Positions 53,463-61,409 of a stretch of DNA of 62,180 nucleotides are shown piece after piece (the first letter of the stretch is position 1; every line of letters begins with the position of its first letter). The stretch is from Oscillospiraceae bacterium. Lineage in GTDB: Bacteria; Bacillota; Clostridia; Oscillospirales; Ruminococcaceae. Under the pieces are notes generated by a model. That model was given only the letters and a program-made list of their open reading frames with translations, made no database searches and was not told the DNA's origin. Made by a program: the position numbers and the translations under genes. The stretch lies in contig JAFUHM010000020.1 of NCBI GenBank assembly GCA_017468865.1, positions 1-62,180 on the forward strand, read 5' to 3'.

Positions 53463-53491
53463 ATTATATATCATCAATGCTTTATTTTCAA
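53463..53491 (-). promoter_or_regulatory. Promoter of the MalFG-HlyD-MacB-SBP operon
   Basis: Minus strand TTGAAA (53486-53491), 17 bp, TATAAT (53463-53468). Confidence 0.8.
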
Positions 53492-53861
53492 GTAGTTTTC
53501 TGAAATGTCATCATATTTTGGTAATTTGCATAGTTATGAAACATACCGTAAACTTAATTATAGACACTTTTCAGCCGCTTTACAAAGCCCATCCCTTTCA
53601 CAATGACCGCCCTTTCATATGCCCCCGATATATTTTACCGAAGGGATCTTTCCCGTGGACAGCCGCCCCGAAAGTTCTACACATCTCACAAATCGTGACC
53701 CTTGCTCCCCCTCCCGGATATGCACTTTCACATACCCCGAAATACCGCCCTCTCAAGCCCCGTCAGCCATTGTTGATTTGTGACAATTTTGCCGAAGCGT
53801 CTCCCCCACAAAATGTGCATATTCCACAAATCACCTTAGTGTTTCCCGCTCCCGTGCCGAT
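53492..53861. other. Non-coding stretch between divergent promoters
   Basis: About 370 bp without a credible gene. It is pyrimidine-rich on the plus strand and contains several copies of the hexamer ATTTGTG or its complement (CACAAAT around 53688-53694 and 53832-53838, and GATTTGTGAC at 53773-53782). The minus strand is open over part of it and the following gene, but without a start signal. No intrinsic terminator or known RNA is recognised. Confidence 0.4.
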
Positions 53862-53890
53862 TTGCAATTCTTCGGAAAATGCGCTATCAT
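53862..53890 (+). promoter_or_regulatory. Promoter of the ECF S component gene
   Basis: Plus strand TTGCAA (53862-53867), 17 bp, TATCAT (53885-53890), 31 bases ahead of the ATG. Confidence 0.7.
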
Positions 53891-53921
53891 ATATACAGCA
53901 CCAAATAAAGGAGACGATGTT

Positions 53922-54488
53922 ATGAAAAACAAAAATCATGAAATACTCATGCACATAGTCACAGTCGGCCTTATGTCCGCCCTTGTCTATGTGGGCAACT
54001 TCATGCAGATAAAGATACCCAACGGCACACTTGTGACCCGTATCCACCTGGGCAACTCCATGTGCCTTCTGGCAGGTCTTCTCTTCGGACACATACGGGG
54101 CGGCCTTTCCTCGGGGATAGGTGCGGCGCTCTACGACCTGTTCGACCCCGTATACATCACATCCGCTCCCTACACCTTCTTCTCCAAGTTCATGATGGGC
54201 TTTACGGCAGGCATCCTCCGCAGGAAGGGAAATGCCAAGGCAAACGTTATCCTTGCTGCCGTTCTCGGACAGGCTGTATACATCATCCTCTACCTGGGCA
54301 AGACCTTCGTCAGCCAGCTCCTCCTGGGTGAGCCCGTTGCCGTCGCAGCCAAGCTCGCATCGGTAAATCTGCTGACATCCTCGATCAACGCCGTCCTTGC
54401 GGTACTCATCGCAGTCCCCCTCTACTTTGCACTCGAGAAGGCTCTCCGCAAGACTTCCTTCGGCAGCCTTATCGCCGGAAACGCATGA
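53922..54488 (+). CDS. ECF transporter S component
   Basis: A 188-residue membrane protein with five to six helices, resembling substrate-binding (S) subunits of energy-coupling-factor vitamin transporters (family start MHIVTVGLMSALVYVGNFMQ, LGNSMCLLAGLLFGHIRGGLSSGIGAALYD). The substrate cannot be assigned, and the A/A'/T modules are not in the window. ATG at 53922 follows AAAGGAG. It has its own promoter and a terminator shared with the convergent comEA-like gene. Confidence 0.85.
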   Translation: MKNKNHEILMHIVTVGLMSALVYVGNFMQIKIPNGTLVTRIHLGNSMCLLAGLLFGHIRGGLSSGIGAALYDLFDPVYITSAPYTFFSKFMMGFTAGILRRKGNAKANVILAAVLGQAVYIILYLGKTFVSQLLLGEPVAVAAKLASVNLLTSSINAVLAVLIAVPLYFALEKALRKTSFGSLIAGNA

Positions 54489-54512
54489 CCATACAGCCCC
54501 TGACATTGAACA

Positions 54513-54546
54513 AAACAGGCTCCCGCACGGCGGAAGCCTGTTTTTG
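54513..54546. terminator. Bidirectional terminator between convergent genes
   Basis: AAACAGGCT (54513-54521) pairs with AGCCTGTTT (54535-54543), with TTTTT on the plus side and the TTTT equivalent on the minus side (the AAAA run at 54512-54515). It serves both the ECF gene and the comEA-like gene. Confidence 0.85.
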
Positions 54547-54548
54547 TA

Positions 54549-55019
54549 TCACACACATATGTCGTCCTTAACGGCCGCAAACTTCTTTTCCCCTATCCCC
54601 TTTACCTCCATCAGTTCCTCCACGCTCTCAAAGGGGGCTATCTCACGGTATGCGATTATGGCATCCGCCGTCTTTTCGCCCACCCCGTCAAGGGTCATAA
54701 GCTCCTCACGGGTAGCTGTGTTGATGTTGATAAGGGAGGATGACCTCACGGGCGGCGGAGCCTGTGTCTCAGGCTCTGTCTCCTGAAAGGATCTGTCGGG
54801 AACGATGACTTCCGTCACGCTCTCGTCTACGGTCAGGTCTATGAATGCGGATGTCTCGCTGACAGCGGATGATGTCTGTGAAGCCGTCTCGCTCACCACC
54901 TCCACCGTCACGGGTGTGTCGCTACGCCTGGCAATATGTCCGCCGACGATCACTGCCAGATATGCCGCAAGCAGCAGGACAATGGCAGCCGTATATCGGT
55001 TCGGCTCTTTCATTGACAT
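54549..55019 (-). CDS. ComEA-like helix-hairpin-helix protein
   Basis: A 156-residue protein with one N-terminal helix (10-30), a Ser/Thr/Glu linker (40-90), and two helix-hairpin-helix motifs at the C-terminus (ININTATREELMTLDGVGEKTADAII and EELMEVKGIGEKKF), the DNA-binding part of ComEA, the competence DNA receptor. comEC is not present. ATG at 55019 follows AAGGAGG, 12 bases after ribU. Confidence 0.88.
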   Translation of the reverse strand: MSMKEPNRYTAAIVLLLAAYLAVIVGGHIARRSDTPVTVEVVSETASQTSSAVSETSAFIDLTVDESVTEVIVPDRSFQETEPETQAPPPVRSSSLININTATREELMTLDGVGEKTADAIIAYREIAPFESVEELMEVKGIGEKKFAAVKDDICV

Positions 55020-55031
55020 ATCGCCTCCTTG

Positions 55032-55655
55032 TCATTCGGTGACGGCACGCTTTGAACGGGGATCCATCTTCTTTATCACGGGTGAGATGTGCTTGTACAC
55101 CACGGCAGTCACCGCCGCAGCCGCAAGTCCCTTTACCACGGTGAAGGGGAGATTGAACTTTACAAGGCAGTCCATGAGCGTCTCCACAGACGGGTCAAGC
55201 ACCTTGTAGGCACCGATGATCGCCTCCATCCCCCCGAATCCCTTTGCATAGATGGGGTATATGATGAAGTAGTTTGACACTATGCTCAGAAGTCCCATGC
55301 TCACCGCACCGACAGCAGAGCCTATGAGGGCAGTCACCCTTGTCTTCTTTGCCTTGTAGATAAGGCCTGCGGGCACCACGAATGCGCATCCCAGGATAAA
55401 GTTTGAAAGCTCACCCACTCCTGCCGTGGAGGAACCCAGCACGAACTTCACCAGATTCTTGATAAGGCACACGCACACTCCCGACAGAGGCCCCAGCGCA
55501 AAGGATGAGATAAGTGCGGGCATCTCCGAAAAGTCGAACTTGATAAAGCCCGGCATCACGGGAACAGGGAAATTGAGCGCCTCCAGCACCGCCGCCAGCG
55601 CACCCATGAGGGCAGTCACGGTCAACCACCGTGCATTTGATACTTCTTTTTTCAT
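55032..55655 (-). CDS. ribU: Riboflavin ECF S component RibU
   Basis: A 207-residue membrane protein. The RibU motif FIKFDFSEMPALISSFALGP (about 38-57) together with the FMN riboswitch upstream makes riboflavin the clear substrate. ATG at 55655 follows AAAAGGAG, which can be covered by a hairpin (55657-55692). The gene is followed by the comEA-like gene, 12 bases on. Confidence 0.93.
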   Translation of the reverse strand: MKKEVSNARWLTVTALMGALAAVLEALNFPVPVMPGFIKFDFSEMPALISSFALGPLSGVCVCLIKNLVKFVLGSSTAGVGELSNFILGCAFVVPAGLIYKAKKTRVTALIGSAVGAVSMGLLSIVSNYFIIYPIYAKGFGGMEAIIGAYKVLDPSVETLMDCLVKFNLPFTVVKGLAAAAVTAVVYKHISPVIKKMDPRSKRAVTE

Positions 55656-55656
55656 A

Positions 55657-55692
55657 GCAGATCGCTCCTTTTAAAAATATTAAGCAATCTGC
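55657..55692 (-). promoter_or_regulatory. Hairpin able to cover the ribU ribosome site
   Basis: GCAGATCGCT (55657-55666) can pair with AGCAATCTGC (55683-55692) with one internal mismatch. The ribosome-site sequence GAGCG lies in the stem next to the start, so a translational control step in addition to the terminator is possible. Confidence 0.4.
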
Positions 55693-55701
55693 CTCATGTG
55701 C

Positions 55702-55728
55702 AAAAACGTCCCCGCATACACGGGGACG
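55702..55728 (-). terminator. Riboswitch-controlled terminator of ribU
   Basis: On the minus strand CGTCCCCG pairs with CGGGGACG (8-bp stem, 7-base loop) and is followed by TTTTT. It is placed between the FMN aptamer and ribU as an expression platform. Confidence 0.85.
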
Positions 55729-55751
55729 ACAAACGCTCGCAAGTGTTTGCT

Positions 55752-55880
55752 GTTTCTTCCATCCGGACTATACCGTCGGTATCGGAATCGCACCGATTCA
55801 TGCGATGCACGCATCGCTCGCAGACTATACTGCCGGTGAGGAATGATGTGCGTACACATTTCACCTCGCCCCGAAACAAA
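55752..55880 (-). ncRNA. FMN riboswitch (RFN element)
   Basis: On the minus strand the conserved RFN blocks occur in order: TTTCGGGGCGAGGTGAAAT, TTCCTCACCGGC, AGTCTGCGAGC, GATTCCGATACCGACGGTA and AGTCCGGATGGAAGAAAC. All signature positions of the FMN aptamer are recognisable. It should shut off riboflavin uptake when FMN is plentiful. Its own promoter is not obvious; read-through from the gene at 55897-56274 is possible. Confidence 0.93.
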
Positions 55881-55896
55881 TTGCTTATTGACTTGT

Positions 55897-56274
55897 TTAT
55901 TCGGATACTTCCTCGTCGGAAAATCCTACTTCGATGGGAGTACCGCAGTACTGGCAGTTGATGATGCCGTCATCCAGTGCGGACTCCTCAAATTCTATCT
56001 GCTCACCGCAGTTAGGGCACGCCATACTGTAGATCTCTTCTTCGGGATACTCCTCCTCTTCCTCATCGGAGTCCTCGGCAAGGAAATAAAGTTCCTGCTC
56101 CAGATCGTCCGTCTTGTCAGAGAGATCGTCTATATCCCTGCCCATAGCATCCACCGACAGAGCGATGTCATGCAGAAGATCTGCCGCAAGACAAGTCACC
56201 TCATCATCGATCGCCTTGCCCTTGATGAGCCCCAGCAGATAAGCAGCCTTCTCACTGAGCGAAGAAAATTCCAT
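55897..56274 (-). CDS. CD1247-like zinc-ribbon protein
   Basis: A 125-residue cytoplasmic protein: helical N-terminus (1-65; CD1247 N-terminal-like), an acidic stretch of Glu/Asp, and a zinc ribbon CPNC ... CQYC in 85-110. In many clostridia this gene is next to efp, as here. ATG at 56274 follows AGGGGG. Function unknown. Confidence 0.8.
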   Translation of the reverse strand: MEFSSLSEKAAYLLGLIKGKAIDDEVTCLAADLLHDIALSVDAMGRDIDDLSDKTDDLEQELYFLAEDSDEEEEEYPEEEIYSMACPNCGEQIEFEESALDDGIINCQYCGTPIEVGFSDEEVSE

Positions 56275-56306
56275 TACAGCACCCCCTGTTTAGTCATCTA
56301 TAAGAC

Positions 56307-56864
56307 TTATGCTCTCTCCATGTACTCGCCTGTGCGTGTATCGATGCGGATCATGTCGCCCTCGTCGATGAAGAGGGGTACCTTTATCTCTGCACCTGTC
56401 TCAAGCGTAGCAGGCTTGGTAGCGTTGGTAGCGGTATCGCCCTTGAAACCGGGATCGGTCTGAGTTACCTGGAGCTCCACGAAGTTGGGAGGCTCAACAG
56501 CGAATACCTTGCCCTTATAGGAACATACCTTGCAGATCATCTGCTCCTTGACGAACTTGAAGTTGTCGGAAAGCTCAGCGGAGCTGATGGGCACCTGCTC
56601 ATATGTCTCAGGATCCATGAAGTAGTACAGCTCACCGTCGGTGTAGGAGTACTCCATATCCCTTCTCTCAACGAATGCGGTGGGGAACTTGGCGGAAGGA
56701 TTGTAGCTCTTTTCTACAACAGATCCCGTGATCACGTTCTTTACCTTGGTACGAACGAATGCAGCACCCTTACCGGGCTTAACGTGCTGGAACTCAACGA
56801 TCTGGAGAACGTTTCCGTCCTCTTCAAAAGTCACGCCATTTCTGAAATCGCCGGCTGTTATCAT
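56307..56864 (-). CDS. efp: Translation elongation factor P
   Basis: A 185-residue EF-P, which rescues ribosomes stalled at polyproline. The modification-loop lysine is Lys32 in [10 protein letters not shown]; the three domains are complete, ending in [11 protein letters not shown]. No EpmA/EpmB-type enzyme is adjacent. ATG at 56864 follows TTGGAGG. Confidence 0.97.
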   Translation of the reverse strand: MITAGDFRNGVTFEEDGNVLQIVEFQHVKPGKGAAFVRTKVKNVITGSVVEKSYNPSAKFPTAFVERRDMEYSYTDGELYYFMDPETYEQVPISSAELSDNFKFVKEQMICKVCSYKGKVFAVEPPNFVELQVTQTDPGFKGDTATNATKPATLETGAEIKVPLFIDEGDMIRIDTRTGEYMERA

Positions 56865-56896
56865 ATATTGACCTCCAATATAGTTTTCATATCTTT

Positions 56897-56925
56897 ATAA
56901 TATCACAAATTAATGTCAAATGCAA
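56897..56925 (-). promoter_or_regulatory. Promoter of efp
   Basis: Minus strand TTGCAT (56920-56925), 17 bp, TATTAT (56897-56902) with TGTGA before the -10. An overlapping TTGACA at 56914-56919 has unsuitable spacing. Confidence 0.65.
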
Positions 56926-56955
56926 GTAGTTGCGGGAAATTTTTTCCAAAAATCG

Positions 56956-58278
56956 TCACGCCTTCTTCTGTGTGGGCTTAACAAGCACCATGCACAGCAC
57001 CAGTGCCACGATATAGAGGGCGATGGTGAAGTAGAGCACATTCTGGTATCCCGTGGGATTTACCGAGATCTCATGGCCTGACGCATCCACCTTGGTGATG
57101 AACTCGCCTGTGTGATTTACGATATATGTAGCCACCTGATTGCCCGTAAGCCCCGCAAATGCCCATGCAGAGAGGGTGATGCCGTGGATGGCTGAGATGG
57201 AGCCCATGCCGTAATGGTCGGAAAGAAGGGTGGGGACATTTGAGAATCCGCCGCCGTAGCCCGCATTTACTATGAAGATGAGTGCCAGCACAAGGAAGAT
57301 GAGAAGGCCGTTGCCCTCACCGTTCTTTATGCCCTGTGTCAGCATAACAAGGCCTGTGAACACGATGGAGAGGATGAAAATCATCTTGTATACCGTGTTT
57401 CTGTCCTTCATGGTGTCAGCCCATGCAGAGAAGCCGAGTCTGCCGCCTGCGTTGAATATAGCGGATATAGTGGATATGATGCCTGCAAATGCAGCAAGGC
57501 CCACGCACTTGACTATCATCTTCTCCTGGGAGATAAGAGCCAGACCGCAGGTGATGTTGATGTAGAACATTACCCATATGCCAATGTAGTTTGTGATGGG
57601 CTTGGTCTTCAGCACATCCATGATCTTGGGCTTGTCCGCACTGTTCTGCGGCTCATGCCAGTCAGCTGGCTTGGCAAGGAGCAGATGTCCCACGAACATC
57701 ATGACAAAGTATACACAGGCAAGGATCCAGAACATCTTGTAGATCTCGCCGTTCTGATTGGTGCCGAGTATCTTCTGCATGATAGGCGATGCGATAGCCT
57801 TCGCTGCGCCGAATCCTGCGACCGCAAGGCCGGTGGCAAGTCCCTTCCTGTCAGAGAACCACAGCATCAGTGTCTTGACAGGAGAGAGATACCCCGTACC
57901 AAGGCCTATGCCCATTATAAAGCCGTAGCATATGTATATGCCTATGAGTGAGAGGACGTTGCCCGGGTGATTGCCGCCCCACCAGATGAAAAATCCCGTG
58001 CCTGCCATGCCTGCCGCAAAGCAGATGGTAGCGATAAGCGAGGACTTGTGTATATCCTTCTCCACCACGTTGCCCAGAAATGCCGCAGACATACCGAGGA
58101 AGAATATCGCAAATGAGAACGCCCACTCCGTAGCACCCTTTGAGAAGCCGATGTGATCGGCTATTTCCTGTGAAAAGATCGACCAACAATATACAGTACC
58201 TATACTGCAGTGAAGCAGCAATGCAGGTATTGCCGCACGCACCCACTTGTTGGCGCGCCAGCCGCCGCTCTGTGCCAT
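56956..58278 (-). CDS. OFA-family MFS transporter
   Basis: A 440-residue twelve-helix transporter of the oxalate/formate-antiporter type (YCWSIFSQEI, GLGTGYLSPVKTLMLWF, GLATGLAVAGFGAAKA). Family members move small carboxylates such as oxalate, formate or lactate. ATG at 58278 is 20 bases beyond the rplL terminator and no separate promoter is clear, so expression may depend on read-through from rplJL. Confidence 0.88.
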   Translation of the reverse strand: MAQSGGWRANKWVRAAIPALLLHCSIGTVYCWSIFSQEIADHIGFSKGATEWAFSFAIFFLGMSAAFLGNVVEKDIHKSSLIATICFAAGMAGTGFFIWWGGNHPGNVLSLIGIYICYGFIMGIGLGTGYLSPVKTLMLWFSDRKGLATGLAVAGFGAAKAIASPIMQKILGTNQNGEIYKMFWILACVYFVMMFVGHLLLAKPADWHEPQNSADKPKIMDVLKTKPITNYIGIWVMFYINITCGLALISQEKMIVKCVGLAAFAGIISTISAIFNAGGRLGFSAWADTMKDRNTVYKMIFILSIVFTGLVMLTQGIKNGEGNGLLIFLVLALIFIVNAGYGGGFSNVPTLLSDHYGMGSISAIHGITLSAWAFAGLTGNQVATYIVNHTGEFITKVDASGHEISVNPTGYQNVLYFTIALYIVALVLCMVLVKPTQKKA

Positions 58279-58298
58279 GTCAAAAACTTCCTTTCCCT

Positions 58299-58344
58299 AA
58301 AAAAGCCCCGTGCCTACCATTGAACGGTCAGTGGCACAGGGCTT
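58299..58344 (-). terminator. Terminator of the rplJL operon
   Basis: On the minus strand AAGCCCTGTGCC pairs with GGCACGGGGCTT (one T-G wobble) over a 22-base loop and is followed by TTTTT. Confidence 0.85.
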
Positions 58345-58363
58345 GATAGTGCAAACGACTAAC

Positions 58364-58735
58364 TTACTTGAGCTCGATGGTAGCGCCTGCTGCCTCAAGC
58401 TTAGCCTTGAGTTCCTCAGCCTCAGCCTTGGAAACGCCTTCCTTAAGAGCCTTGGGAGCAGCCTCAACAGCTTCCTTAGCTTCCTTGAGGGAAAGACCGC
58501 AAGCGTCCTTGACAGCCTTGATAACGTTCATCTTAGCGTCGCCGAAGGAAGCGAGAACTACGTCGAACTCGGTCTTCTCAGCCTCAGCTGCTGCACCGCC
58601 TGCTGCGGGGCCTGCTACTGCTACTGCTGCTGTAACGCCGTACTTCTCCTGGATTGCTTCGATGAGCTCTGCGAGCTCGAGTACAGAATAAGTGTCAAGT
58701 TCTTCAAGGAACTTAGTAACCTTTTCAGATGCCAT
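58364..58735 (-). CDS. rplL: 50S ribosomal protein L7/L12
   Basis: A 123-residue stalk protein that recruits translation factors. Domains: N-terminal dimerisation helix pair, an Ala/Gly-rich hinge (about 38-52), and the C-terminal globular domain ([20 protein letters not shown] to the end). ATG at 58735 follows AAGGAG; an upstream in-frame Met lacks a ribosome site. Second gene of the rplJ-rplL operon. Confidence 0.98.
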   Translation of the reverse strand: MASEKVTKFLEELDTYSVLELAELIEAIQEKYGVTAAVAVAGPAAGGAAAEAEKTEFDVVLASFGDAKMNVIKAVKDACGLSLKEAKEAVEAAPKALKEGVSKAEAEELKAKLEAAGATIELK

Positions 58736-58780
58736 GATAATTAACTCCTTTTCATTATTATACCCGTATCGGGCGGGGCT

Positions 58781-58814
58781 AAGCTGCATTCACGCAGCCG
58801 ATGCGGTGCAGCTT
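58781..58814 (-). promoter_or_regulatory. Intercistronic hairpin between rplJ and rplL
   Basis: AAGCTGCA (58781-58788) pairs with TGCAGCTT (58807-58814), spanning the end of rplJ and the gap. A TATAAT box lies downstream (58757-58762, minus strand), but its -35 is poor. A partial attenuator or RNA-processing site that lets rplL be made in excess over rplJ is an inference. Confidence 0.4.
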
Positions 58815-59322
58815 ATGCTGCCTCGCCTTCCTTCTTCTCCTTGAGGGAGAGAAGAGTTGCAGCCAGCTTCTGGATGGGACCCTGGAGAGTACCAACGAGC
58901 TGTGCGAGAAGCACTTCCTTGGAAGGGATCTTGGAGAGGGCGGTAACGCCTGCCTTGTCATAGATTTCCTTGCCGATGAAGCCTGCCTTGAGATCAAACT
59001 TGTTCTCGTGATCTTCAGCGAACTTGCCGAGTATGCGTGCGGGAGCAGTCTCATCGTTCTCGCTCAGGGCGATAGCGGTGGTGCCTTCGAGCACGTCGGA
59101 AAGTCCTTCAAGACCTACCTCAGCAAATGCTCTGCGGAGCATGGTGTTCTTCTCTACGAAGTACTTCACACCTGCTTCTCTGAGCTCCTTGCGGAGCTTG
59201 GTGTCCTCCTCAACAGTGATACCCTTGTAGTCAACGAGTACGCCTGAAAGAGAGCCGTTGAGCATATCGGTCAGCTGTGCGACCTTGGCCTGCTTGCTTT
59301 CAAGAGCCTTAGCACTGGGCAT
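58813..59322 (-). CDS. rplJ: 50S ribosomal protein L10
   Basis: A 169-residue stalk-base protein that holds L7/L12 dimers and autoregulates its own operon. The motif VDYKGITVEEDTKLRKELRE and KNTMLRRAF are typical. ATG at 59322 follows GGAGGTG. The leader contains a regulatory RNA. Confidence 0.97.
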   Translation of the reverse strand: MPSAKALESKQAKVAQLTDMLNGSLSGVLVDYKGITVEEDTKLRKELREAGVKYFVEKNTMLRRAFAEVGLEGLSDVLEGTTAIALSENDETAPARILGKFAEDHENKFDLKAGFIGKEIYDKAGVTALSKIPSKEVLLAQLVGTLQGPIQKLAATLLSLKEKKEGEAA

Positions 59323-59360
59323 GATTTTCACCTCCGTGATGATAGGATAGCTATCAATCC

Positions 59361-59390
59361 AAAAAACCTTGTCTTCTTCCAAAGACAAGG
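59361..59390 (-). terminator. Attenuator hairpin in the L10 leader
   Basis: On the minus strand CCTTGTCTT pairs with AAGACAAGG and is followed by TTTTTT. It lies 40 bases before the rplJ start and should be the expression platform of the leader. Confidence 0.8.
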
Positions 59391-59430
59391 TGAGATCGTC
59401 GTTATACCTGATCTTCCTCGGCAGGTATTA

Positions 59431-59490
59431 CAATGATGAACGCACCATAGGTAAGGGCATCAATGATGAACGCACCATGGGTAAGGGCAT
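59431..59490 (-). repeat. 30-bp tandem duplication inside the L10 leader
   Basis: CAATGATGAACGCACCATAG starts a 30-bp unit at 59431-59460 that is repeated immediately at 59461-59490 with a single A/G difference. Confidence 0.95.
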
Positions 59491-59544
59491 CATTATCCTG
59501 CTGTCTTTAGAATATCGATAGCGTGTGTACAAAACACAAGTGGT

Positions 59545-59573
59545 ATTATACCACATTCTCCCCCGTCTGTCAA
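59545..59573 (-). promoter_or_regulatory. rplJL promoter, perfect consensus
   Basis: Minus strand TTGACA (59568-59573), 17 bp, TATAAT (59545-59550) with GAATGTGG directly before the -10. The same 14-base end GAATGTGGTATAAT is found in the antisense promoter at 23326-23354. Confidence 0.9.
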
Positions 59574-59675
59574 GGGGGATGCCAAAATGCCGCACGACAA
59601 ATTTTTACATTTTTTGCGTGAAAATTTTGTGCAACTTTTTTCGGATAAAATGAATAAAATCATCGGTTTATATTG

Positions 59676-59681
59676 TATAAT
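59676..59681 (+). promoter_or_regulatory. Possible -10 of the sigma factor gene
   Basis: TATAAT (59676-59681) is the only clear core element; no matching -35 hexamer is 16-18 bases upstream, so the promoter may instead be read by the ECF sigma factor itself (GTGCAAC around 59630 is one candidate upstream block). Confidence 0.4.
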
Positions 59682-59715
59682 ATACAGAGTAAGTTTTAGA
59701 GGAGAGGAGACCGTC

Positions 59716-60213
59716 ATGTATTCAAAGGAGCACGACCCCTTTGACGACAAATACATCCGATACGTTCTTGAGACCTACTCTGACACCGTCATCAGACTGT
59801 GTTACACCTATGTGAGGAACCGCCACGATGCACAGGATATAGCGGAGGACGTTTTCTGCGAACTCATCCGCTCCCGTCCCGCACTTGAAAGTGCGGAGCA
59901 TGAGAAGGCATGGCTGCTGCGTGTGGCTGTAAATAAATGCAAGAATCATCTCAAATCCGCAAGAGTAAGGCTCACCGTACCGCTTGAAGAATACGATCAG
60001 GGGGATACCGTACCGCCGCCCGGCGAGGGAGGCGATGTGCGGGAGGCAGTCCTTGAACTGCCCGAGAAATACCGCACAGTCATACATCTGTACTACTACG
60101 AGGGGCTGTCCCTTCAGGAGATAGCCCGTATACGAAAGACCACCATCGCCACCGTGGGCACCCAGCTCGCACGGGGACGGTCACTATTAAAGAAGAAACT
60201 GGAGGTGAGATAA
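59716..60213 (+). CDS. ECF-type RNA polymerase sigma factor
   Basis: A 165-residue sigma-70-family factor of the extracytoplasmic-function group: region 2 with SDTVIRLCYTYVRNRHDAQD and DVFCELIR, region 4 with VREAVLELPEKYRTVIHLYYYEGLSLQEIARIRKTT. ATG at 59716 follows GAGGAGAGGAGAC; an upstream start has no ribosome site. It overlaps its anti-sigma gene as TAATG, the usual arrangement. Confidence 0.92.
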   Translation: MYSKEHDPFDDKYIRYVLETYSDTVIRLCYTYVRNRHDAQDIAEDVFCELIRSRPALESAEHEKAWLLRVAVNKCKNHLKSARVRLTVPLEEYDQGDTVPPPGEGGDVREAVLELPEKYRTVIHLYYYEGLSLQEIARIRKTTIATVGTQLARGRSLLKKKLEVR

Positions 60214-61403
60214 TGTCCGACCGTGATCTTAACGAGCTCAAAGCGTACAGGGAATTCATGGATGAGATAAAGACTTCCGACGAGTTCATTGCACGCACCG
60301 AACAGCATATGCGTCAGATACGGGATCAGGGCGAAGTCTCCCTCGTCAAGAAGCCCAAAGCCGTCCGCTTCCTGCCCTATATGGCAGCTGCCGCAGCCTG
60401 CGCAGTCCTTGCTGTATCCCTGGGGCACATGGGCGGACAGGACATAGCAAGCGACAGCACTCCGAGGACACAGACCGCAGAGCAAGTTGACCATTTTGAC
60501 GAGACAGCAGAATACGCACCCGAAGCCGAGGCTTCCAAGGAAGAAGTCCTCGGTGCCGACACAATTGTAAACGATATCAGCAGCACCTACGGCTTAATTA
60601 CGGGCTCCGCCGCAGATGCCGCCGAACATGAAGAAGAGGTCGAAGAGACCGTCACCTCTCCTGCCGAGACCGAAGCCGTTTCCGAGACATCCGCAGCCGT
60701 GCAGGAGACCGCACCCGAAACGGTGCAGATACAGACTTCCGTCACCGTTGTGACCACCGAAGCCGTACAGAAAGTGCAGGTCACACAAGCCGCACGCTAC
60801 GATGCCCCCGTACAGAACAGCGATGCCGCAGGTGCGCTCTCACCGAGCGGCGAAGCTAAAGTCATCGCCCCCGAGAACGGCCTCGACATGGACGTTCGTG
60901 AAGAACAGACAGAAGAGGAAGCCGAAGACCCTGCGAATGATGCTGCAAGCACCGAAAAGCCTGCTTCCGTTTTCTCTCCGAGCAAGGTGTATTCCGCATT
61001 TGCAGGGCATGACATCACCATCACCGACGGCCACGGCCGCAACGACAGCTACACGGGAGACTATGCCGATTCACTTCTCGGCACCCTCACAGGTGCATCG
61101 GAGATGACGGGCGTGAGCCGCACCGCCCCCGAGAACACCGTCTACACCGTGACCGCCGACATCGGCGGCAAACCGCAGCATATCTATGTGGGCATCGACA
61201 CCGTTACCTACGAGACCGAGGACGAACACGGCAAGGTATATATCACATACAGGCTGATAAGCGTCCCCACTTATTCTCTCCCCGCACAGACTGTCCCGAC
61301 CGAACAGGCGGTCACGACCGTACCGCCAGTCACATTCCCGCCCGACATCACAGACATCACCGCCGAGCAGGAATATTTCATCACCTACGACACCACATTC
61401 TGA
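60213..61403 (+). CDS. Membrane anti-sigma factor with long exterior domain
   Basis: A 396-residue protein. Residues 1-50 are cytoplasmic and helical and should bind the sigma factor; a single helix follows (about 52-70, RFLPYMAAAAACAVLAVSLG). The remainder is outside: Thr/Glu/Val-rich low-complexity (75-260) and a small C-terminal domain (260-396). No zinc-binding anti-sigma motif is seen. Overlap with the sigma gene fixes the start. Confidence 0.8.
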   Translation: MSDRDLNELKAYREFMDEIKTSDEFIARTEQHMRQIRDQGEVSLVKKPKAVRFLPYMAAAAACAVLAVSLGHMGGQDIASDSTPRTQTAEQVDHFDETAEYAPEAEASKEEVLGADTIVNDISSTYGLITGSAADAAEHEEEVEETVTSPAETEAVSETSAAVQETAPETVQIQTSVTVVTTEAVQKVQVTQAARYDAPVQNSDAAGALSPSGEAKVIAPENGLDMDVREEQTEEEAEDPANDAASTEKPASVFSPSKVYSAFAGHDITITDGHGRNDSYTGDYADSLLGTLTGASEMTGVSRTAPENTVYTVTADIGGKPQHIYVGIDTVTYETEDEHGKVYITYRLISVPTYSLPAQTVPTEQAVTTVPPVTFPPDITDITAEQEYFITYDTTF

Positions 61404-61409
61404 CAAAAG

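Larger units (their letters stand above)
59341..59538 (-). ncRNA. L10-type leader RNA of rplJL
   Basis: About 215 bases of untranslated leader follow the promoter and precede the rplJ ribosome site. They contain, in order, two copies of a 30-base unit, the block ACCTGCCGAGGAAGATCAGG characteristic of L10 leaders, and a terminator-like hairpin (59361-59390). Autoregulation by L10 binding is expected. Confidence 0.75.

Noticed and set aside
53763..54506. A minus-strand frame of 247 codons over the ECF S component gene
   Set aside because: The plus-strand frame has the promoter, ribosome site and membrane protein pattern; the minus frame is its shadow.
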